A model generated the notes under the pieces. That model worked only from the letters and a program-made list of their open reading frames with translations. It did no database searches and was not told where the DNA came from. Shown here one piece after another: positions 1 through 6,264 of a DNA stretch of 9,733 bases. The stretch's first letter is position 1. The number at the start of each line of letters is the position of its first letter. The stretch covers positions 1 to 9,733 of the forward strand of contig CALHAQ010000007.1 of assembly GCA_937931775.1 (NCBI GenBank). The letters are read 5' to 3'. Source of the stretch: an uncultured Candidatus Altimarinota bacterium (GTDB lineage Bacteria > Patescibacteriota > Gracilibacteria > BD1-5 > UBA6164). The translations under genes were made by a program, and so were the position numbers.

Positions 1-1
1 A

Positions 2-256
2 CTTCAGTGAGGATCTATATTTTTTACTACTTGGCCAGAATATGATGAGTCTATGACGATAGATAGTGAGGTCACTATCTGAGTCCAAGTGCTTGGAAAA
101 CTCAGGGGAGAAATACAGATTTCTATTGATGAGAATAAAGACTCTGTTCTAGAAAAAGCAAAGAGTAATGAATCAGTTGCGAAATGGCTGGAAGGAAAAG
201 CACTCGTAAAGGAAATTTATGTTCCTGGAAAGATTGTGAATTTAGTCGTTAAATAA
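2..256 (+). CDS. leuS: Leucyl-tRNA synthetase, C-terminal end (partial)
   Basis: This is the last 84 residues of a class I aminoacyl-tRNA synthetase that charges tRNA-Leu in the cytoplasm; the rest lies upstream of the window. The fragment reads WPEYDESM, then QVLGKLRGEIQI and finally VPGKIVNLVVK before TAA. These match the end of the LeuRS anticodon-binding domain and its C-terminal domain, where the family has a WP..DE segment, QVNGKLR and a terminal VPGKLVNIVV. Two in-frame UGA codons fall at glycine positions, the first just before GSIFFTTWPEYDE and the second before VQVLGKLRG. The stop is 4 bases before the next start, so it probably shares a transcript with the two following plus-strand genes. 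Identification is by recall of the conserved LeuRS tail and is firm. Confidence 0.93.
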
Positions 257-260
257 TATT

Positions 261-788
261 ATGATATTCTGATTCGCACTTCCATTTCTTATTTCCCAAG
301 CTCTTGCAGGAGTTGCTATAGTTGCAGATATATGTAGTTTTCAATTTAAGCAGCGTAAGAAAATTATTATATTTTTTACTATAGCAGCAAGTTGTATCTG
401 ACTACACTATCTTCTACTCGAGAGATATTCAGCTGCTATTATTGTAGCAATTGGAATTATCAGATTTTTCGTAGCATATCATAGTACATGGGAATACTGG
501 AAGTATATATTTATTCTTTTATTTATTATTTCTACGGTATTTTTCTTTAAAGATTATTATGATATTCTCATCCTTATATCAATGAGTCTTTCTACTATTG
601 GATCGTTTCGCAAAGATGATCATTCATTGAGGCTGTTTATGATGGGATGAACGATCATAACTATTTGTTATAATGCTCTTATATTTTCACCCGTAGGAGT
701 ATTGCTTGAGGGGATATTTCTTTGTAGTAATCTCGTAGGATACTATCGTCATTATTTAGCTAAAAAGATCCAAATATGAAACAAGTAG
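261..788 (+). CDS. YgjV-like integral membrane protein
   Basis: This 175-residue, mostly hydrophobic protein has about five to six membrane segments and no signal peptide. It resembles the YgjV inner-membrane family (Imp-YgjV): an SQALAG start in the first helix, a mid-protein stretch IGSFRKDDHSLR, and a C-terminal GVLLEGIFLCSNLVGYYR that matches the family's MIEG-FLLMN--N-IR pattern. The molecular function of the family is unknown. UGA encodes glycine at residue 4, about residue 47, in MGGT near residue 130 and at the third-last residue. ATG at 261 is the first start after leuS. The last 13 bases overlap the start of the Nudix gene, indicating translational coupling in a leuS-ygjV-nudix unit. 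Stop is TAG. Confidence 0.8.
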
Positions 789-1264
789 TAGTAAATGAAC
801 AGAATGAAATTATCTGACATAAAGAAAGATCAGAAATTACTTCAGAGGATATCTATAGAGTCTCAGCTTTATGGGTAGAAAACTCAAAGGGAGAAGTACT
901 ACTTGGACTACGATCTTTTTTGAAACATAATAGTCCTGGTAGATGGTGAAGCGCTGTAGCAGGTACTATTGATGAAGGAGAAAGCTATGAAGAAAATATT
1001 TATAAAGAAGCGCAGGAAGAGATAGGTCTAACAGGAGAAAAATTTGAACTATGAGAACTCTTACGAGTAAAATGAGAATGGAACTATTTTGTACAGTGGT
1101 ACACTCTTGTCTTAGATAGAGATATCTCTGAGTTTATAAAGGAGGAGTGACAAGTTGAGGAGATTAGATGGTTCACAAGAGAAGAACTCAAAAATCTTAT
1201 AGAAAAATCTCCCGGAATTTTTACAGCAAACCTTGCTACATATATAGCTTCCAGAGTAAAATAA
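776..1264 (+). CDS. Nudix hydrolase, IDI/YfcD-like
   Basis: This 162-residue cytoplasmic protein carries a complete Nudix box at residues 63-85: G63, E69, K77-E78, E81-E82 and G84, fitting GX5EX7REUXEEXGU with Lys in place of Arg. The acidic residues bind the metal for hydrolysis of nucleoside-diphosphate-X substrates. The opening VNEQNEIIGHKER, followed by a strand VLLGLRS and PGRWGSAVAG, is closest to the isopentenyl-diphosphate-isomerase-like branch (such as YfcD), but the substrate cannot be read from the sequence. The His/Cys residues needed for true IDI activity are not evident. UGA encodes glycine at residues 14, 58, 93, 100 and 125; residue 58 is in the conserved W-G-S-A-V-A-G run. 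The start overlaps the ygjV end and a terminator follows the stop directly. Confidence 0.92.
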
Positions 1265-1288
1265 AAAGACTGAATTAATCAGTCTTTT
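1264..1288. terminator. Bidirectional intrinsic terminator between convergent genes
   Basis: A 10-bp perfect stem, AAAAGACTGA (1264-1273) with TCAGTCTTTT (1279-1288), and a 5-base loop. Its T-rich arms make it usable from either strand. It lies between the convergent ends of the Nudix gene (stop 1262-1264) and the small secreted protein gene (stop 1290-1292). Confidence 0.85.
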
Positions 1289-1289
1289 A

Positions 1290-1688
1290 TTAAAATTCAT
1301 TCCCATGCATTTCGTATATTTTTCTTAGTAAGTATCATCCTAAGACTTGAATTTTTTCATTTTTCTTATTTTCATATACCTTATTTTTTATCTGCATTTT
1401 AACTTCTGTAAGTACTCGTTGTTGATTTTGTCTATTTGGATAAAGGGTATGTATTTTTGAAACAAGATTTTTGATGAGTATATCTGCCTTTTGCATTTGA
1501 GAGTCTAAAAGTATTTGCTGACAGCCACAACCTATGTTGTCACCATAAAAACTCCATCATATTGAGCAACTATATTTTATCTTATGGCAATCGTTTCACT
1601 TAGCAACATATTGAATATCTCAAGTCTCAGCAGAAGAAGTAGTTATTATTGAGAGGGATATTATGATAGCTACAAGTATTTTTTTCAT
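1290..1688 (-). CDS. Small secreted Cys-containing protein, unknown function
   Basis: This 132-residue protein begins with a clear Sec signal peptide: MKK, a hydrophobic core to about residue 16, and a TTSSA-E cleavage site after residue 20. The mature part has four cysteines, C34, C41, C54 and C56 (the last two as CGC), which could form disulfides or bind metal or haem-like cofactors. After about residue 60 it is predicted to be all-helical and rich in Lys, Asn and Gln. UGA codes for glycine at four places, including one in CSIGWSFYG. I do not recognise the family. The gene starts 24 bases after the zinc ribbon gene ends and has its own TATAAT 8 bases before the ATG, so it may be transcribed both by read-through and alone. 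No Shine-Dalgarno sequence is visible. Confidence 0.75.
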
Positions 1689-1696
1689 AATGATGT

Positions 1697-1702
1697 ATTA
1701 TA
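1697..1702 (-). promoter_or_regulatory. Possible -10 element of the small secreted protein gene
   Basis: A perfect TATAAT hexamer on the minus strand ends 8 bases before the ATG at 1688, with no good -35 box. If used, transcription would start within a base or two of the start codon and give a nearly leaderless mRNA. In such AT-rich DNA a chance match is possible. Confidence 0.35.
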
Positions 1703-1711
1703 AAATAAGTT

Positions 1712-2239
1712 TTATTTTTTCTTCTTAGATTTTTTATCTTTCTTTTTTTGTTTCGTCTGACAGTATGGGCAGACTTTCCATCATTCTCGTATAATTTTAT
1801 GACATTCATGACAAGTATCCTTGAGGGAGGTCTTGCAGCTTGGACAGATGATAAAGTCTGATTCTACTTCGCTGTGACACTTTGGGCATTCATAATCTTT
1901 AGGTGCTTGTTGTGTTTCTATCCCTTCTTTTACTATATTGTTAAGTATTTCAAGATTTTCTTCTATTTCCTGAGAATATGCATCGTAGATACTTTTTCAT
2001 GGTCTTATAATAAGATACAGGAATACTCACAGAGGGGTAAAAAATATCATGATAAGTATACATATGACTTGAAATATCCGACTATCACTTCGAAATGCAA
2101 TATCTTTAGCAACCCATATGATGAGGGCTATCCAAACAACAAAAAAATAGGTGACAGCAAACTTGATCATAAATTCAAGCGTGACACTGTTCCAAAATGG
2201 AGCAATATATGGGTGCATGTTCGTAGTATTTTCTGTCAT
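1712..2239 (-). CDS. Membrane-anchored double zinc ribbon protein
   Basis: This 175-residue protein has a short polar N-terminus, two hydrophobic helices at about residues 24-44 and 55-78, a helical acidic linker, then two zinc ribbons: C118-x2-C121 with C132-x2-C135, and C143-x2-C146 with C157-x2-C160. It ends in a Lys-rich tail. This is the DZANK/double-zinc-ribbon arrangement, a structural module often mediating protein or nucleic-acid contacts; no enzymatic motif is seen. UGA encodes glycine at residues 71, 81 and 153 (REGWKVCPYC). Under the standard code only the first 70 residues would be read and all zinc ligands lost. Its ATG shares one base with the trmD stop (TAATG), so it is coupled to trmD. 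Specific role unknown. Confidence 0.85.
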
Positions 2240-2886
2240 TATCTTAGGTTATCGTGTTTCCACTTTTCTATTTTCTTATGGTCACCACTTATCAGTATAT
2301 CAGGTACTTTGTGACCACGGAACTCTTGAGGCCTAGTATATATGGGATACTCTTTTTGTCTATCAAGTTTCCTCGAAAAACTCTCTTCCTGATGTGAGCT
2401 AGCATTTCATAATACTCAGGGAATCAGTCTGATTATACTATCCATAAGTACTTGGCTAGATAGTTCTCAACCAGTCAGTACATATTCACCAATAGATACC
2501 TCATGATCTACAAATACATCTATGATTCGCTGGTCTATTCACTCATAGTGTCAGCAGATGATAATACATTCACTCATATCATCAGAGAGTTGTTCTACTG
2601 TTTCCTGAGTGAGAGTTTTTCAGCTTGGAGTCATATAGATAACAGGTATCTTTCAGGCACTCTCAAAAATGGATTCTATAGCTCTTGAGAGGGGGATAAC
2701 TGATAATACCTGTCAATGCATACCAAAAGCCTTGTCATCGACATGACCAGAACTATCTTTTGCAAACTCATTGAGCTTATAGAGTTCTACTGATACAAGT
2801 CATTTTTCTCTCGCTTTTCAGATAATACTGGTAGAGAGAAAATTTTCGAAAGCTTCAGGGAATATAGTGATGATATGAAACTTCAT
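2239..2886 (-). CDS. trmD: tRNA (guanine-37-N1)-methyltransferase TrmD
   Basis: This 215-residue SPOUT-class enzyme methylates N1 of G37, 3' of the tRNA anticodon, with S-adenosylmethionine, preventing +1 frameshifting. Visible features are the MKFHIITIFPEAF start, CGHYEGIDQR (111-120), GEYVLTGGELS (133-143) forming the trefoil-knot SAM site, IPGVLGN (155-161), and RPQEFRGHKVPDILISGDH with the terminal IEKWK. UGA codes for 10 of about 16 glycines, including G112, G116 and one of the knot's G139-G140. Two oddities: the usual GGGxGM segment reads FGMHGQVL, and the expected catalytic Asp of the EDSF motif is Glu168 (EESF). It starts directly after the gmk stop with no spacer and ends overlapping the zinc ribbon start. 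The family assignment is certain; full activity is inferred. Confidence 0.96.
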
Positions 2887-3459
2887 TTATATTTTCATAA
2901 ATGCTAAAACTTCTTCTAATATATCCTCTGGACTTTGGGAGGCATCTATAATGAGATCACAGTACTTTTCAGCTTGCTGTCTCTCATGAAGAGTACTTTC
3001 TATCCTATTTTCTATATCTTGAGGATTTCCATCAGGGTTTCTCTGATAATATCTCCTTCTCATTTCTTCATCTCATACATCCAGGAAGAGGGAACTATAG
3101 TTTCACCTGAAGTCGGGATGTTTTTCTTGTAGTTGTCCTAATCATTTAGTATCAATTTCTTTTACCATGATTTTTTCATTCTCAAGACCTGCAACTACCT
3201 CAGATTTTTTTGTCCCATAATAGGCAACTTTATGATTTACCTCATACTCTAAAAAATCATTTCTTTTGATTCCATCTTCGAATTCTTCTTTTGAAATGAA
3301 GTGATATATGTCGCCATTTACTTCTCCAGGACGCATCTCTCTGGTTACATATGATTTGAGGAATACGAGATTTTCGACTCCCATTTTTTCTAAATTTTTT
3401 CTCAGTGTTCCTTTTCCTCCACCAGAGACTCACATGATGAAATATAAATGTCCTTTCAT
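2887..3459 (-). CDS. gmk: Guanylate kinase
   Basis: This 190-residue cytoplasmic enzyme makes GDP from GMP and ATP. The P-loop is at residues 10-18 (GVSGGGKGT), with G10 encoded by UGA. The GMP-binding part follows: YVTREMRPGEVNGDIYHFIS, and then FLEYEVNHKVAYYGTKKSEV, matching the family's T-R-PRPGE-G--Y-F and YYGT signatures. The lid region has RRRYYQRN. P-loop position 17 is Gly rather than the usual Ser. UGA encodes glycine at four positions; ignoring this would yield only an 80-residue fragment starting inside the gene. The ATG at 3459 is chosen because it places the P-loop at the normal distance from the N-terminus. It is first in a gmk-trmD-zinc ribbon unit; a TATACT on the minus strand at 3490-3495 is a weak promoter candidate. 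Confidence 0.95.
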
Positions 3460-3534
3460 AGAAAAATACTCTTATTTATTACTAGCTTTAGTATAGGAAA
3501 AAAGCCAAAAAATGGAAGACCTACTTTATTTTTC

Positions 3535-3562
3535 TTGCAAAGACTCTCAAAATATTTATAGT
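3535..3562 (+). promoter_or_regulatory. Sigma70-like promoter of RNA unit 1
   Basis: TTGCAA (3535-3540), a 16-base spacer, then TATAGT (3557-3562). Predicted transcription start is near 3569, just before the first hairpin of the noncoding unit. It faces away from gmk. Confidence 0.5.
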
Positions 3563-3568
3563 GAGATG

Positions 3569-3742
3569 TATTCCTCCGGGGATATGTGGTGGATTCAACC
3601 TAGACACCTCCTCCCGTCTACGTGTTGAATCCACCTGATGTGGATTTACTGTTTTAAACAAAGCGATACGCTTCTAGTATACTTTTGTTTAACACAGTCT
3701 CCCTCAGACTTGGCTTTCCCTTCGGGGAGGCCACTTTTTTTT
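3569..3742 (+). ncRNA. Putative structured RNA, unit 1 (about 170 nt)
   Basis: No coding frame fits here on either strand even with UGA=Gly, but the plus strand folds well. A perfect 12-bp inverted repeat, GGTGGATTCAAC (3588-3599) with GTTGAATCCACC (3624-3635), encloses an inner stem TAGAC/GTCTA and a loop ACCTCCTCCC. A second stem pairs TTAAACAAAG (3654-3663) with the stretch at 3682-3692. A small hairpin follows at 3696-3710 (AGTCT/AGACT), then the terminator. A good promoter lies immediately upstream. I do not recognise the family: it lacks the landmarks of SRP RNA, 6S, RNase P RNA or tmRNA. It could be a free small RNA; a leader for a downstream gene is less likely, as the next start is at 4507. 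RNA gene status is inferred from promoter, fold and terminator. Confidence 0.55.
3711..3742 (+). terminator. Intrinsic terminator of RNA unit 1
   Basis: Stem of TGGCTTTCCC (3711-3720) with GGGAGGCCA (3725-3733), one bulged T and one G-T pair, capped by a C(TTCG)G tetraloop. Eight T residues follow at 3735-3742. It is strongly oriented to the plus strand. Confidence 0.8.
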
Positions 3743-3769
3743 GACTTCATATATTATCATGTATTATAT
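3741..3769 (+). promoter_or_regulatory. Sigma70-like promoter of RNA unit 2
   Basis: TTGACT (3741-3746), a 17-base spacer, then TTATAT (3764-3769). The -35 box begins inside the T-tract of the preceding terminator. Predicted start is near 3776, at the first hairpin of unit 2. Confidence 0.5.
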
Positions 3770-3771
3770 AG

Positions 3772-3920
3772 TAGCTACTTTGTAGCTAATAATCTATCTC
3801 ATTCTTGCCCAGGTTTTGCGTGCTTTTTGCCTTTAGGTTATTATAATTAATGGAATTGTAGTATACGATTCCATTGGTCTCCAGCCCTTTGAGCTCCGTT
3901 TTTCGGAGCTCTTTGCTTTT
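3772..3920 (+). ncRNA. Putative small RNA, unit 2 (about 140 nt)
   Basis: This noncoding plus-strand stretch begins with a hairpin TAGCTA-cttg-TAGCTA-type stem (about 3772-3788). It then has a possible long-range pairing of TAATAA near 3789 with TTATTA near 3840. Next comes a 10-bp hairpin, TGGAATTGTA (3851-3860) with TACGATTCCA (3864-3873), containing one T-G wobble and a 3-base loop. It ends in a strong terminator. A good promoter sits just upstream. Frames here are short and carry no recognisable protein. No known RNA family is recognised. The call is inferred from promoter, hairpins and terminator. Confidence 0.45.
3891..3920 (+). terminator. Intrinsic terminator of RNA unit 2
   Basis: Perfect 8-bp G+C-rich stem, GAGCTCCG (3891-3898) with CGGAGCTC (3904-3911), loop of five T, followed by a T-rich run (TTTGCTTTT). 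Confidence 0.85.
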
Positions 3921-3967
3921 CTAAAAAATATATTTTTAATATATAAACAAAAAAGTCAAAAAAAGTT

Positions 3968-3995
3968 TTGACGATACTAATTATTTCAATACTAT
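3968..3995 (+). promoter_or_regulatory. Sigma70-like promoter of RNA unit 3
   Basis: TTGACG (3968-3973), a 16-base spacer, then TACTAT (3990-3995), preceded by an A+T-rich tract. Predicted start is at about 4001-4003, exactly at the base of the first stem of the large structured RNA. Confidence 0.6.
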
Positions 3996-4000
3996 CTCTC

Positions 4001-4475
4001 AGCTGCGGTCCTCACGGGAGAATTTTAGAGTTGACCGCGCTCAAAAAAGTCTGGGACATCGGTGATATCTTTGGGAGGAGATATTTGGTTATAATGACCA
4101 ACACCGATGTCTCAGTACTTCGAGCACATAAGGATGATATTCTCATTCCTAATTGCAGCATACAAATTCAATTCCGTCTTACACTACTGTCCCTCAACAA
4201 AGTAAGACGTGGGGTCAAGACCCCTTAATCGACAGATAGACCACCGCCCGGTCCGTGACTCTGCTCGATTTGAATACCCCAGAAGTAACTTTTCTACATC
4301 CACCCTCAGTGTAGAACCCCCTATAAGTTACTTCAGACAAGGTGAAAATGTGCCGAGCTTAAACTCATACATTTTCCCCTTGCTCTATCTGGCTCGAGTC
4401 CTGCGCTTCTCATGAAGCTGCAGGCTCGGTGCTACCCCAAAAATATACTAACCTTCGGGTTAGTTATTTTTTTGC
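4001..4475 (+). ncRNA. Large highly structured RNA of unknown family (about 470 nt)
   Basis: TAA and TAG are dense in all six frames, so this is not coding even under code 25, and it is visibly richer in G+C than its surroundings. On the plus strand consecutive helices fill nearly the whole length. They include GCGGTC/GACCGC (4005-4038); a three-way junction closed by GACATCGGTG/CACCGATGTC (4055-4111) with two inner hairpins; CGTCTTAC/GTAAGACG (4175-4209); GGGG/CCCC (4211-4224); a CAGA-GACC/GGTC-TCTG arm near 4231-4264; AAGTAACTT/AAGTTACTT with inner TTCTACA/TGTAGAA (4283-4333); GAAAATGT/ACATTTTC (about 4342-4377); and a long arm 4394-4428. A good promoter precedes it and a terminator ends it. 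I could not match it to RNase P RNA, tmRNA, SRP RNA, 6S or group I/II introns. It could be a free ncRNA or a leader for the protease gene 30 bases beyond. Confidence 0.7.
4447..4473 (+). terminator. Intrinsic terminator of RNA unit 3
   Basis: Perfect 7-bp stem, ACTAACC (4447-4453) with GGTTAGT (4458-4464), C(TTCG)G tetraloop, then seven T at 4467-4473. It lies 33 bases before the protease start, so it either isolates the RNA from that gene or attenuates the gene. Confidence 0.85.
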
Positions 4476-4500
4476 TCTAAAAAGAGATATATGCTACTCT
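4472..4500 (+). promoter_or_regulatory. Possible promoter of the protease gene (leaderless start)
   Basis: TTGCTC (4472-4477), a 17-base spacer, then TACTCT (4495-4500). The -10 box ends 6 bases before the A of the ATG, so transcription would begin at or next to the start codon. Both hexamers are imperfect. Confidence 0.35.
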
Positions 4501-4506
4501 AAGTAT

Positions 4507-5391
4507 ATGACACATACTGAAAAATTACACCAACCAGAAGCTCAGGAATGATTCTCTCAACATGAGTTTTGAAAGATGATAGAAACTCTAACTGGGAAAG
4601 CTATTTTGGTGAATGAAGATTATATGTTAGATACAGAAGCATATCCAGGCTTTCACGAAGCAATTCAGGAATTGAAGAAAAAATTACCCCAAAGGATGTT
4701 AAATGCCTTTAATGACTTAGGTGTGGAATTTATTAATCAAGATAGAATTAAGTGATCATTAGTCTCATTATTGCTAAAGGGAGAGGGATGAATAGCTCTA
4801 TGAAGTTGATGATTTATAAGACCAAACGTTATATTGACAGCAGCTCATGTACTTCGTAATAAAGAAACAGGGCAGGTCAGACCATTATATGATATCACTG
4901 ATGGAAAAGGTGTTTCTTATGAAGTAGAAGCTATCTACTATAATAAAATTAATACTGAAGATATTGGATTTATAGTTATAAAGGGGCATAATTCCTCATA
5001 TATTGAGTTATATTCTGAACCTGAATCAGAAGAAGTTATTACATTTGGATTTTCTAATATAAAACCTCATTTTCTTAAAGGAAAAGTATGAAAAACTTTT
5101 TTACAGTCAGTACTCCAAGAAAAATATCGTATGAAATGAGAAACAAGAGATCATGACAATGATGGGAAGGATGACTTTAGAGAACATACCCTCGTTAGTA
5201 ATGAAATGTCTAAAGGAGATAGTTGATGACTTGCACTTTGACCTGAGTGAAAACTTCATTGAATTGTTTCAAAAGGGGGAAACTTTATCGGAATGCATTC
5301 TTGATCGAGCTTAGAGCCAAAGTCAAAAATATTGCAACAGTTTGGAGACTTTATACGAGCCATTACAAAAATCAGAGTAAAAATTAAATAA
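4507..5391 (+). CDS. Trypsin-fold serine protease with EF-hand-like loop
   Basis: This 294-residue protein has the catalytic triad of chymotrypsin-like (S1 family) peptidases: H114 in LTAAHVL, D152 in EDIGFIV, and S239 in KGDSGG, followed by the LHGIVSKGG strand. Both glycines of GDSGG (240, 241) are UGA codons in tandem, as are G101-G102 in the GSGGFI strand. In total 15 of about 33 glycines are UGA. Residues 215-226 (DHDNDGKDDFRE) fit a 12-residue EF-hand calcium loop with acidic residues at 1, 3, 5, 9 and 12 and Gly at 6. It lies between the Asp and Ser parts of the triad. The first 95 residues are polar and helical, with no signal peptide or membrane segment. No PDZ domain follows, so it is not a standard DegP/HtrA. 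The target is unknown. A terminator follows the stop. Confidence 0.9.
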
Positions 5392-5423
5392 AAAAAAGAC
5401 TTACAATTTGTAAGTCTTTTTTT
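5391..5423. terminator. Bidirectional intrinsic terminator
   Basis: A-tract, then GACTTAC (5398-5404) pairing with GTAAGTC (5410-5416), then a T-tract; the A and T tracts extend the stem. It serves the protease gene on the plus strand and the converging HAD gene, whose stop is at 5428-5430. Confidence 0.85.
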
Positions 5424-5427
5424 ATAA

Positions 5428-6135
5428 TTAATTCTTTTCTTTTTTAGCTAAGTTTATAATTTTAGAAACAAGGAGGCTATAATTATCTATTTCTTCTACG
5501 ATATCTGGATTCCTGATCTTTACAAACCATCCTGAAAATAGATTGAGTCATTGGTTACGGAGGACCTTAAATACTGCCAGAGGAGTTTTTTCAATATTCT
5601 TCCACTCTATAGGGATGCTTTGTACCAATATGTTGAGAGGGAAGAGTCTATCTTCTGGATCTGCATGCTTTTCTTCAGAGAGAGGCATATCTGTTGTTGC
5701 GAAATTTCCTATCATTGCCATATGATCTGGCTCTACATTCATCTGTTCACATGCATCCAAAAATCACTCTCGTGAAGGTTTTCTGTGAGATGTATCGATA
5801 ACTATGATTCAGTTTTCCTTAAGCTTCTCTAATCTTTCAGAGTATCAACTGTTCGTATATACTGCTACGATTTTTCAAGCTGCCTTATAAGCCTTCAGTG
5901 TTTCCATGACAGGATCTGGGATGTCAGCGTATGGAGGAACGAGTGTTCCATCTATATCAAATATTACTCCCTGTATATCTAACTCTCTCTCTTGTTCTAT
6001 TTGCTGAAACCTTTCTATCGTTGGGTACTCCTTAAAGAAATGAGTGAACTCATAGGGTCTATTTCCATTGAATAAACTCTTCCCAGAAAGGGCCTTGTCT
6101 CAGGTAAACATCTCTTTGTGTCCTTTATTTTCCAT
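5428..6135 (-). CDS. HAD-superfamily phosphatase, YqeG-like
   Basis: This 235-residue cytoplasmic protein has HAD motif I as FDIDGTLVPP (D60 nucleophile, D62 acid/base), motif II as YTNSG (93-97), motif III as RKPS (K119), and motif IV as MIGNFATTDM (141-150). It is nearest to the YqeG/HAD-IIIA group, whose motif IV is normally GDQ--TD; here the first Asp is Asn144 while the last Asp (149) remains. About 55 extra residues precede the domain and about 60 follow. The substrate is not predictable. UGA encodes glycine at six places, including G97 of motif II. The ATG at 6135 is chosen because an upstream ATG at 6142 runs into TAA. A good promoter lies upstream. Whether the Asn in motif IV weakens metal binding is open. 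Confidence 0.85.
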
Positions 6136-6159
6136 GAATCATTCTAAAAAATATTTAAT

Positions 6160-6188
6160 ATATAATAACTAAATATTTATTATGTCAA
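6160..6188 (-). promoter_or_regulatory. Sigma70-like promoter of the HAD phosphatase gene
   Basis: On the minus strand, consensus TTGACA (6188-6183), a 17-base spacer, then TTATAT (6165-6160). Predicted start is near 6152, giving a leader of under 20 bases with no visible Shine-Dalgarno sequence. The remaining divergent interval to 6264 is A+T-rich; TATACT at about 6238 on the plus strand is a weak -10 candidate for the lipoprotein gene. Confidence 0.6.
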
Positions 6189-6264
6189 TAAATACTATTT
6201 ATATATTCTTCTCTATCTATTTTCATACAACTGATTACTATACTGACATAAATAACCAACATAT

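Larger units (their letters stand above)
3460..4506. other. About 1 kb without protein genes: RNA gene island
   Basis: Reading both strands with UGA as glycine still leaves frequent TAA/TAG and no recognisable protein. The first 75 bases hold only weak gmk promoter candidates. From 3535 to 4475 there are three promoter-hairpins-terminator units in the same direction, and 3921-3967 is a plain A+T-rich spacer. A tRNA was sought and not found. Confidence 0.75.

Noticed and set aside
1874..2336. Plus-strand frames of 146 and 61 residues opposite the zinc ribbon gene
   Set aside because: Shadows of the minus-strand gene, whose eight zinc-ligand cysteines and coupling to trmD support it.
2239..2886. 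TrmD and neighbours as pseudogenes with many stops
   Set aside because: The only interruptions are UGA, all at glycine positions; no frameshift or other damage.
3142..3384. An 80-residue minus-strand frame starting MGVENLVFLKS
   Set aside because: It is the middle of gmk between UGA codons; the real start is 3459, which includes the P-loop.
3588..3640. A tRNA, from the T-loop-like GTTGAATCC
   Set aside because: The sequence is one arm of a 12-bp hairpin; no cloverleaf or acceptor stem can be formed around it.
4001..4475. RNase P RNA or tmRNA identity for the large RNA
   Set aside because: The 5' and 3' ends do not pair into P1 or an acceptor stem. AAAAAAGTCTGGGAC at about 4045 only loosely resembles the P4 core, and no tag frame ending in Ala-Ala plus stop or CCA end is visible. 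A covariance search should still be run.
4834..5091. An 85-residue plus-strand frame containing TAAHVL as a separate small gene
   Set aside because: It is the central part of the 294-residue protease, bounded by UGA glycine codons.
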